Part shown: in pieces, positions 1-5,364 of the stretch
Position numbering within the stretch: the first letter of the stretch is position 1
Layout: every line of letters starts with the position of its first letter
Assembly (NCBI GenBank): GCA_036794585.1
Contig: DAIRGH010000147.1
Coordinates: 1 to 5,364 of the forward strand
Direction: 5' to 3'
Length of the DNA: 5,364 bases
Source of the DNA: WHSW01 sp036794585
GTDB taxonomy: Bacteria; Actinomycetota; Thermoleophilia; Solirubrobacterales; 70-9
Notes under the pieces: model-generated
What the model was told of the DNA's origin: nothing
Seen by the model: the letters and a program-made list of their open reading frames with translations, nothing else
Databases searched by the model: none
Position numbers and translations under genes: made by a program

Positions 1-65
1 GTTGGACTCCGTTTAACTCGAGGAAACAGGCCCCGGCGACGGCGGGCGGGCTGAAGACGCTCGCC

Positions 66-1220
66 GTGTTTCACCTCGCCGAGACCAGCGGCCCCTCGCG
101 GTCGCTCGAGACCGAGCTCGCCTGGCTCGGCGGCCGCGGCGAGCTCTCGACCGTGATCCCGAAGCCCGGCGGCCACCTCGAGCAGGAGCTTGGGGACGAG
201 GGATCGGTGATCGCGCTCGACTACCAGGCGCTCACGGTGCCCCCGGGGGGTCCGGCGGCGCTGCTGGGCGAGCTACGGCGGCAGTGGCACGACGTGCGCG
301 CGTTCAGGGCGTTGATCCGCGAGCGCCGCCCGCAGCTGGTGATCTCGGTGACGACGATGCTGCCGGCGGTGCCGGTGGCCGCGTGGCTCGAGCGTGTTCC
401 CTCGCTCGTCTACTGCGGCGAGCTCTTCGATCGCGGGATGCGCGGCGGCGCCCTGCGGATGTTCGCCGCCCGCGCGCTGGCCAGCCTCACGGCCCGACTG
501 GCCGACGTCATCATCGCCTGCTCGCACACGGTCGCCGCGCAGTTCGAGGCCGCGCCGGCGCAGATCGTCACGGTCTACCCGCCGGTGGGGGAGCGCTACG
601 CCGCCGGTGACGGCGAGGACCTGCGCGAGCGGCTGGAGCTCAGCCCCGAAGCGCCGCTGCTCGCCTCGGTGGGCTACCTGACCGAGGGGCGCGGCCAGGA
701 CGTCCTGGTCGAGGCGATGCCGGCGATCCTCGAGGCGCGGCCCGACGCTCACTACCTGATCTGCGGCGCTGCGTTTCCGCGCGCTCGCGACATCGCCTAC
801 CGCGAGCGCCTGCTCGCCCTGATCGCCGAGCTCGGGCTCGAGCGATCGGTGACCGTGGTCGGCCACGTCGAGAACGTCGCCGCGGTTTATGCGGCGGCCG
901 ACACCGTCGTCAACCCGGCGCGCTTCAACGAGCCGTTCGGGCGGGTGCCGTTCGAAGCCGCGATTGCGGGCAAGCCCTCGGTCGTCACGCGCGTCGGCGC
1001 GATCCCCGAGCTGCTTCGCGACGGCAAGTCGGCGCTGATCGTCGCGCCCGAGAACCCGTCCGAGATCGCCGCCGCGGTGCTGCGCCTGTTCGAGGACGCG
1101 GAACTGCGCGAGCGCCTGGTCAGCGGCGCGATGGAGATCGTCGACAGCCGCCTGCGCGCCGAACACAGCCTGGCCGGCTTTCAGCGCGCCGTCGCCGCGA
1201 CCCTCGGACGCCAGCCTTGA
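66..1220 (+). CDS. GT4-family glycosyltransferase (GT-B fold)
   Basis: Probable cytoplasmic, retaining glycosyltransferase that moves a sugar from a nucleotide-sugar donor onto a growing surface glycan; donor and acceptor cannot be read from the sequence. From the GTG at 66 it has 384 residues, normal for GT4. The N-terminal acceptor half carries HLAETSGPSRSL (residues 3-14) and ends near ADVIIACSHTVAAQF (146-160). The C-terminal donor half starts at SVGYLTEGRGQDVLVEA (201-217), continues through GHVENVAAVYAAADTVVNPA (266-285), and has the EX7E signature EPFGRVPFE (E289, E297), then GKPSVVTRVGAIPELL (302-317). In the donor loop, Tyr204 and Arg209 occupy the positions usually held by Arg and Lys. 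The start is uncertain: the frame is open back to base 3, and the codons from 51 encode LKTLAV, which would complete the first beta strand, so GTG 66 probably truncates it. The stop overlaps the next gene by four bases. Family call is secure; specificity is unknown. Confidence 0.9.
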   Translation: MFHLAETSGPSRSLETELAWLGGRGELSTVIPKPGGHLEQELGDEGSVIALDYQALTVPPGGPAALLGELRRQWHDVRAFRALIRERRPQLVISVTTMLPAVPVAAWLERVPSLVYCGELFDRGMRGGALRMFAARALASLTARLADVIIACSHTVAAQFEAAPAQIVTVYPPVGERYAAGDGEDLRERLELSPEAPLLASVGYLTEGRGQDVLVEAMPAILEARPDAHYLICGAAFPRARDIAYRERLLALIAELGLERSVTVVGHVENVAAVYAAADTVVNPARFNEPFGRVPFEAAIAGKPSVVTRVGAIPELLRDGKSALIVAPENPSEIAAAVLRLFEDAELRERLVSGAMEIVDSRLRAEHSLAGFQRAVAATLGRQP

Positions 1221-2143
1221 GCACCTCGGCCTCGATCGTGATCCCGGTCAAGGACGGGGGGGAGGACCTCGCGGTCTGCCTCGCGGGAATCTCGCGCCAG
1301 CGCGGCGTCGCCGATCCCGAGGTCGTCGTGGTCGACTCGGGGTCTGCTGACGGCAGCGTCGCGCTCGCCCGTGACTTCGGCGCCAAGGTGATCGAGATCG
1401 GGGCGTCGGAGTTCGACCACGGGCGCACCCGCAACCTCGCCGCCGAGACGGCGAGCGGCGAGGTGCTGGTGTTCATCAGCCAGGACGCCGAGCCGCTGGG
1501 GACGTCCTGGCTCCAGACCCTCGTCTCGCGGCTGGATTCCGACGCGGACATCGCCGGCGTCTACGGCCGCCAGCTCGCGCGCCACGATGCCGTCCCGCCT
1601 GAGACCTACTTCCTCGAATACCTGTACGGCTCGACTCCGCGCGTCCAGGCGCTCGACGGCGGCGCCGAGCCCTCGATGGACACGACCCTGTTCTCGAACG
1701 CCAACGGCGCGATCCGCCGTGAGGCCTGGGAGCAGTTCCCGTTCGCCGAGGGCCTGATCATGAGCGAGGACCAGGAATGGGCGCGGCGGGTGCTGCTCGC
1801 CGGCTGGCGGCTCGCCTACGAGCCGGCGGCCGCGGTCCGCCACTCTCACCCCTACACGCTCGGCACGGCGTTTCGGCGCTTCTTCGACTCCGGTGTCTCG
1901 GCCGATCGCTCCTACCTCTCGGGCCCGGGCTCCGCCGCGGCCCTGCGCGGCAACGTCCTTCGTTACGCAAACGGCGAGCTGCGCTGGCTCGGCCGCACCG
2001 GCAACCGCCGCTGGATCCCGTACACGTGCGTGTACGAGCTGGCGAAGTTCGCGGGGCTCCAGCTCGGGCGGCGGCACCGGCTGCTCGGCAAGGGGATCAG
2101 CCGCCGGCTGAGCGCGCGGCCGGATTGGTGGGGGGCTGGGTAG
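1217..2143 (+). CDS. GT2-family glycosyltransferase, rhamnosyltransferase-like
   Basis: Probable inverting GT-A glycosyltransferase adding one sugar, possibly L-rhamnose or another deoxyhexose, to a lipid-linked or growing glycan on the cytoplasmic face of the membrane. It has 308 residues, the usual size for rhamnosyltransferase-like GT2 enzymes. In order: first strand SIVIPVKDGG (6-15), nucleotide-binding VDSGSADGS (39-47), FDHGRTRN (66-73) as in the rhamnosyltransferase group, the DXD-equivalent SQDAEP (88-93), SNANGAIRR (160-168), and SEDQEWARR (183-191) with the likely catalytic acidic pair. The C-terminus (YELAKFAGLQLGRRH, then RLSARPDWW) is a typical ending for this subgroup, so the gene looks complete. 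There is no membrane segment. The TTG at 1217 is chosen because it precedes the first strand by only a few residues and forms TTGA with the upstream stop, implying translational coupling. No clear Shine-Dalgarno site is present. The last three codons and the stop lie in the outer arm of the palindrome at 2133. The rhamnose assignment is inference. Confidence 0.9.
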   Translation: MSTSASIVIPVKDGGEDLAVCLAGISRQRGVADPEVVVVDSGSADGSVALARDFGAKVIEIGASEFDHGRTRNLAAETASGEVLVFISQDAEPLGTSWLQTLVSRLDSDADIAGVYGRQLARHDAVPPETYFLEYLYGSTPRVQALDGGAEPSMDTTLFSNANGAIRREAWEQFPFAEGLIMSEDQEWARRVLLAGWRLAYEPAAAVRHSHPYTLGTAFRRFFDSGVSADRSYLSGPGSAAALRGNVLRYANGELRWLGRTGNRRWIPYTCVYELAKFAGLQLGRRHRLLGKGISRRLSARPDWWGAG

Positions 2144-2240
2144 GGGAAGGCCCTCCGCGGTCCTCACCAACGAACCGCAGGTTCTAGCCGCTATTCGGAC
2201 AAAACCTGCGGTTGGTCGCCGAGACCTCCCTACCCAGCCC
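2133..2240. repeat. Long nested imperfect palindrome with 13-base perfect outer arms
   Basis: The outer arms GGGCTGGGTAGGG (2133-2145) and CCCTACCCAGCCC (2228-2240) are exact reverse complements. Inside, ACCAACGAACCGCAGGTT (2166-2183) pairs with AACCTGCGGTTGGT (2203-2216) if four left-hand bases bulge out. Between the two stems, AGG (2148-2150) can pair with CCT (2225-2227), CTC (2153-2155) with GAG (2221-2223), and GCG (2157-2159) with CGC (2217-2219). About 36 base pairs can therefore form around a 19-base loop (2184-2202). The left arm starts within the last codons of the preceding glycosyltransferase gene. No T-run follows the stem in either direction, so it is not a classical intrinsic terminator. 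The bases flanking 2133 and 2240 do not match, so no target-site duplication is visible. It could be a MITE/REP-like element, a terminator without a U-tract, or an RNA leader structure for the next gene. The pairing is certain; the role is not. Confidence 0.75.
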
Positions 2241-2309
2241 AACTCGCTGCGGCCAGGCGTGCTGCACGCCTTACAGATCACATCCAAACCTGCCGATAGA
2301 CGGGCTGAG

Positions 2310-3533
2310 ATGTCCATGCCTGCGACGACCGCCCGGCTTCGCTCACGGCGACGGATGGCGCCGCTCACCCCGCGTCGCACCGGGCGCCTGGAGCTCTCGG
2401 TGGTGATTCCCTGCCTGAACGAGGCCGAGGGGATCGCGGTCGTGGTCGACAAGGCGCTGCGGACGATGAGCCGCGAGGGCATCTACGGGGAGGTCGTCGT
2501 GGTCGACAACGGCTCGGTCGACGGTTCGTCCGAGCTCGCCGAGCAGGCCGGCGCCCGGGTCGTCCACGAGCCGCGGCGCGGTTACGGCTCCGCCTACCAG
2601 GCCGGCTTCGCCGCCGCGCGCGGGACCTACATCCTCATGGGCGACGCCGACGACACCTATGACTTCACCCAGCTCGGCCGCTTCATCGCGCCCCTGCGCC
2701 AAGGCGCCGACATGGTGATCGGCAATCGGATGAAGGGCATCAAGCCCGGCGCGATGCCTTGGCTTCACCGCCGCGTCGGCAACCCGCTGCTGACCGGGCT
2801 GCTGAACCTCTTCTTCAAGACCGGTGTCGGCGACGCTCATTGCGGCATGCGGGCGTTTCGCCGCGACCGCCTGGCGGCGCTCGACTTGCGGGCGACGGGG
2901 ATGGAGTTCGCGTCCGAGCACGTCATCCGCGCCGCCAAGGTGGGACTCAAGATCCGCGAGATCGAGATCGACTACCGCCCGCGGATCGGCGAGTCGAAGC
3001 TCTCCTCGTTCTCGGACGGGTGGCGGCACCTGCGCTTCCTGCTCGTCCACAGCCCGACCTGGCTCTTCGTCCTGCCGGGCGCCGCGATCGCCGCGCTCGG
3101 CCTGCTGGGCGTGCTCGTCTCGTTGAGCGGGATCGAGCTGTTCGGCCGCGAGTGGCAGCTGCACGCGACGATCGCCTCGGTCGCCGCCGTCATCCTCGGC
3201 TCGCAGATCCTGCAGATCGGCGCCTTCTCGCGCGCCTTCGCCTTCTACTACCTCGGCGAGACCGACCGGCTGATCGAGGGAGCGCGCCGCAGGTTCCGGC
3301 TCGAGCACGGTCTGCTGGCGGGCTCGGGCCTGGTGGTCGCCGGGCTGGTGATCGCCGGCTGCGTGCTGGCGCTGTGGCTCGGCCGCGGTCTCGGCGAGCT
3401 GCGCGAGGAGCGCGTCTTCCTGGTCGGGCTGATGCTCGTGGTGCTCGGCTTTCAGTCCGTGTTCGGCGCCTTCTTCCTCTCGGTGCTCGGGCTGCGCCGT
3501 CGCCCGCACGAGGGCGACCGCGACGCCGCCTAG
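2310..3533 (+). CDS. Polyprenyl-phosphate-type GT2 glycosyltransferase with C-terminal membrane domain
   Basis: DPM1-like GT2 enzyme likely to transfer a sugar from a nucleotide donor to a polyprenyl (undecaprenyl/decaprenyl) phosphate at the cytoplasmic membrane. From the ATG at 2310 it has 407 residues. The GT-A domain shows SVVIPCLNEAE (30-40), VDNGSVDGS (65-73), the acidic metal/donor motif GDADDTYDF (111-119), GNRMKG (138-143), HCGMRAF (177-183), GMEFASE (197-203), RIGESKL (225-231) and SDGWRHLRF (235-243). Four hydrophobic stretches follow, at roughly 252-274, 286-305, 335-357 and 369-393, with an Arg-rich loop between the second and third; the tail is charged. Four segments is more than the two typical of GtrB-like proteins, but this long form is known among bacterial DPM-like enzymes. 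The start is uncertain: ATG 2316 and ATG 2355 also precede the domain, the frame is open from GTG 2259, and none has a strong Shine-Dalgarno site (GAG at 2307-2309 would suit 2316). The sugar and lipid are not determinable. Confidence 0.9.
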   Translation: MSMPATTARLRSRRRMAPLTPRRTGRLELSVVIPCLNEAEGIAVVVDKALRTMSREGIYGEVVVVDNGSVDGSSELAEQAGARVVHEPRRGYGSAYQAGFAAARGTYILMGDADDTYDFTQLGRFIAPLRQGADMVIGNRMKGIKPGAMPWLHRRVGNPLLTGLLNLFFKTGVGDAHCGMRAFRRDRLAALDLRATGMEFASEHVIRAAKVGLKIREIEIDYRPRIGESKLSSFSDGWRHLRFLLVHSPTWLFVLPGAAIAALGLLGVLVSLSGIELFGREWQLHATIASVAAVILGSQILQIGAFSRAFAFYYLGETDRLIEGARRRFRLEHGLLAGSGLVVAGLVIAGCVLALWLGRGLGELREERVFLVGLMLVVLGFQSVFGAFFLSVLGLRRRPHEGDRDAA

Positions 3534-3554
3534 TCATCTAGCTTTCTACGCGCC

Positions 3555-4409
3555 ATGAGGGTGCTCGTCGCCGGCAGCGGCGGAATGCTCGGCCGCGCGC
3601 TGCTCGACGTGCTGGGTGCCGATGACGAACTCGATGTCCTGACCGCGAGCCGCGCCGGCGGATTCGACGCGATCCGCGACGCGCCCGAGGACCTGCTCGC
3701 CGAATCCGGCTGCGACTGGGCGATCAACGCGATTGGCGTGCTTGCGAGTCGCATCGACCCGGCGGAGCCGGCGAGCGTCGAAGGTGCGTACGCGGTCAAC
3801 TCGGCGTTCCCGCAGCGGCTGGCCGAGGCGGCGCGGGCCGCCGGCTGCGGGCTGATCCACGTCAGCACCGACGGGGTCTTCGCGCCCGACGGCGGGCCGG
3901 CCGACGAGCGCACACCACCCGATGCCCCCGACGCCTACGGGCTGAGCAAGCGACTTGGAGAGCCGCCCGCGCCGGCGATCACCCTGCGCTGCTCGATCAT
4001 CGGCACCGAGGACGCACCCGCCCGGTCGCTGCTCGGATGGGCGCTGAGCCAGCCGCGCGGCGCAGTGATCGAGGGCCACACCGATCGTGCCTGGAATGGC
4101 GTCACGACGCTCGCCCTGGCGAGGCTCTGTGCGGCGGCGATTCGCGATCCCGCCGGCCCGCCGACGCCCCTTCACGTGGTGCCCGCCGACGTCGTCAGCA
4201 AGGCCGACCTACTGGCGCTGTGCCTGCGCGAGTTCGGACGGGAGGACGTGCGCGTCGAGCCGATCGAATCGGGCAGCCCGAGGACGCGAACCCTCGCGAC
4301 CTGCCACGAGGCCGAGCACGGACGGCTGTGGCGCGACGCGGGTTACGACCGGGTGCCGGCGATCGGCGAGCTGGTCGGCGAGCTCGCGGCGCAGCGCCGC
4401 AGCGGCTGA
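3555..4409 (+). CDS. RmlD-like SDR sugar-nucleotide reductase
   Basis: Extended short-chain dehydrogenase of the RmlD type, probably reducing the C4 keto group of a nucleotide-linked 6-deoxy-4-keto sugar with NAD(P)H in the cytoplasm. Its 284 residues are close to RmlD length, and it lacks the cupin domain found in CapF-type reductases. It shows the Rossmann glycine motif GSGGMLG (7-13), NAIG (58-61), YAVNSAFPQRLA (79-90), STDGVF (104-109, catalytic Ser/Thr region), the catalytic pair Tyr128/Lys132 in YGLSK, and substrate-domain motifs LRCSIIG (144-150), SLLGWALSQP (158-167) and WNGVTTLALA (180-189). It lacks the AYTAVDKAE-type motif of true dTDP-L-rhamnose RmlD. Together with the 2-epimerase that follows, this favours a WbvR-like role in making a UDP-N-acetyl-6-deoxy-L-hexosamine. 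A dTDP-4-dehydrorhamnose reductase role remains possible. The gene starts 21 bases after the upstream stop, probably in the same transcript, and has no recognisable Shine-Dalgarno site. Fold and enzyme class are firm; the substrate is inferred from context. Confidence 0.88.
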   Translation: MRVLVAGSGGMLGRALLDVLGADDELDVLTASRAGGFDAIRDAPEDLLAESGCDWAINAIGVLASRIDPAEPASVEGAYAVNSAFPQRLAEAARAAGCGLIHVSTDGVFAPDGGPADERTPPDAPDAYGLSKRLGEPPAPAITLRCSIIGTEDAPARSLLGWALSQPRGAVIEGHTDRAWNGVTTLALARLCAAAIRDPAGPPTPLHVVPADVVSKADLLALCLREFGREDVRVEPIESGSPRTRTLATCHEAEHGRLWRDAGYDRVPAIGELVGELAAQRRSG

Positions 4410-4434
4410 GCCCTCGGCTATCGTGCCGCGCTCG

Positions 4435-5364
4435 ATGCGCCACGTCATGCTCACCCTGGGCATCCGTCCCGACCTGATTCGCGCCAGCCGGATCATCCAT
4501 CTGCTGCGCGAGCGGGAGGAGATCAAGTTCACGCTCTGCTGGTCGGGCCAGCACTACGCGGACAACCTCAAGGACGTGTTCATCCGCGATCTCGGGCTCC
4601 CGGCGCCCGATCTGGAGCTGAACGCCACCGGCTCCAACGACGCCGAGGTCGTCGGCTCCGTGATCTCGCGGCTCTCGCCGGTGCTCGCCGAGCAGCAGCC
4701 CGACGTCGCCGTGTTCCTGGGCGACACCAACACCGTCATGGGGTCGATCGCCGCCGCTCAGCTGAACATCCCGATCGTTCACATCGAGGGCTGCATGCGC
4801 TCCTATGACTGGCGGATGCCGGAGGAGAAGTACCGCACGGTGATCGACCACCTCAGCGACGTCGTCTACACGTACTTTCCCGAGTACAAGGAGCAGGGCG
4901 TGCGCGAGGGACTCAACCCGCGCAACATCGTCGTCATCCAGAACCTGATCGTCGACGTCCTCGACCACTACTTCCACGCCCGCCGCGACGAGTACGACGA
5001 GTACGCCTCAGACGAGTTCTTCGCCGAGCGCGGGATCGAGCGCGACGCCTTCTTCCTCATGACCTGCCATCGGCGCGAGAGCGTCGAGGACCCGCGCCCG
5101 CTGCAGGCGATCCTCGAGTTGATCGAGGCCGCTCCGTACGCGATCTACTTCCCGGCCAGCTACCGGACGCAGCAGCGGCTGAAGGACTTCGGCATGAGCG
5201 TGCCGCCGAACACGACCATGGTCGACCCGATCGGCTACAAGGAGCTGCTCGCGCTGCTGGTCAACTCGCGGGGCGCGATCACCGACTCCGGCACCGTCGT
5301 CGAGGAGACCGCGGTGCTCGGCGTCCCCTCGCTGCAGATCCGCAAGGCGACCGAGCGCCCTCAG
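4435..5364 (+). CDS. UDP-HexNAc 2-epimerase, non-hydrolysing, FnlC/WbvD/CapG type (3' end cut off)
   Basis: Cytoplasmic GT-B-fold epimerase inverting C2 of a UDP-N-acetylhexosamine. The frame runs to the window edge without a stop; 310 residues are visible, and relatives of about 370-380 imply roughly 60-70 more downstream. Landmarks of the WecB superfamily: RPDLIR (11-16; usually RPE), SGQHY (37-41), LGDTNT (95-100, Asp97), HIEGCMR (116-122, Glu118), the MPEE block (128-131), TCHRRES (210-216, His212), DPIGYKELLALL (264-275) and TDSGTVVEET (283-292, Asp284, Glu290/291), then QIRKATERPQ (301-310). The LNATGSNDAE segment (62-71), SDSGT-type loop and IR..ERP ending resemble FnlC/CapG/WbvD more than WecB. 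Those act on 6-deoxy-L-hexosamine substrates, in line with the reductase just upstream. ATG 4435 is chosen because the first strand follows at once; GTG 4423 in the same frame would add four residues. The gap to the upstream stop is 25 bases and no Shine-Dalgarno site is seen. Family is secure; the exact epimer pair is inference. Confidence 0.9.
   Translation, partial: MRHVMLTLGIRPDLIRASRIIHLLREREEIKFTLCWSGQHYADNLKDVFIRDLGLPAPDLELNATGSNDAEVVGSVISRLSPVLAEQQPDVAVFLGDTNTVMGSIAAAQLNIPIVHIEGCMRSYDWRMPEEKYRTVIDHLSDVVYTYFPEYKEQGVREGLNPRNIVVIQNLIVDVLDHYFHARRDEYDEYASDEFFAERGIERDAFFLMTCHRRESVEDPRPLQAILELIEAAPYAIYFPASYRTQQRLKDFGMSVPPNTTMVDPIGYKELLALLVNSRGAITDSGTVVEETAVLGVPSLQIRKATERPQ

Noticed and set aside
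2133..2240. Insertion sequence or MITE with target-site duplication
   Set aside because: The terminal inverted repeats are present, but flanking bases (GGTGGG before, AACTCG after) do not match and no transposase is seen; kept only as a repeat of unknown origin.
2271..2300. Possible promoter: TTACAG (2271-2276) and GATAGA (2295-2300), 18 bases apart, before the start near 2310
   Set aside because: Each hexamer matches the sigma-70-type consensus at only about half its positions; the local drop in GC is suggestive but not sufficient.
1181..2482. 433-codon open frame on the minus strand across both GT2 genes and the gap
   Set aside because: Its translation is rich in Arg/Asp/Ala/His/Glu with no recognisable motif, as expected for the complement of high-GC coding sequence; the + strand genes here have full family signatures.
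2343..3509. 388-codon minus-strand open frame opposite the membrane glycosyltransferase
   Set aside because: Low-complexity, highly charged translation with no domain; it mirrors a well-supported gene.
2759..3541. 260-codon alternative + frame inside the membrane glycosyltransferase
   Set aside because: Arg/Ala/Pro-rich out-of-frame translation without motifs; the overlapping frame holds the conserved GT2 residues and membrane segments.
3530..3541. CTAG-TCAT-CTAG mini-palindrome between the membrane glycosyltransferase and the reductase
   Set aside because: The 4-base arms do not extend further, and the first CTAG includes the stop codon; too short to support a terminator or operator.
3546..4977. 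Minus-strand open frames (3546-4175 and 4195-4977) opposite the reductase and epimerase
   Set aside because: Antisense shadows of genes with clear catalytic motifs; no independent coding evidence.

Overview
The window is very GC-rich (about 70% by eye), with strong G/C preference at third codon positions and long antisense open frames, as expected of a high-GC bacterium. Composition and protein style suggest an actinobacterium, possibly Thermoleophilia/Solirubrobacterales. That placement is inference: no rRNA or marker gene is present.

All five supported genes lie on the + strand and belong to a cell-surface polysaccharide (capsule, exopolysaccharide or O-antigen-like) biosynthesis locus. 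Block 1 (about 51/66-2143) holds a GT4 glycosyltransferase and a rhamnosyltransferase-like GT2 glycosyltransferase, joined by a 4-base TTGA stop/start overlap. Next comes a non-coding gap (2144 to about 2309), occupied largely by a long nested imperfect palindrome (2133-2240). Its 13-base perfect outer arms begin inside the last codons of the second gene. Block 2 (about 2310 to the window end) holds a polyprenyl-phosphate-type GT2 with four C-terminal membrane segments, an RmlD-like SDR sugar-nucleotide reductase, and a non-hydrolysing UDP-HexNAc 2-epimerase of the FnlC/WbvD/CapG type, cut by the window edge.

The reductase-epimerase pair is the most informative context. Together with a FnlA/WbvB/CapE-type 4,6-dehydratase/epimerase, not in this window, such enzymes make UDP-N-acetyl-6-deoxy-L-hexosamines (L-QuiNAc or L-FucNAc). 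The two soluble glycosyltransferases could then assemble the repeat unit, while the membrane-anchored GT2 could load a sugar onto a polyprenyl-phosphate carrier.

The coding content is otherwise ordinary. I see no phage, CRISPR, toxin-antitoxin, transposase, tRNA or rRNA signal. The least explained element is the intergenic palindrome. Secondary oddities are a possible CTG start with a CTGA overlap at the first gene, a near absence of Shine-Dalgarno sequences, and non-standard motif residues in the epimerase and in the GT4 donor site.
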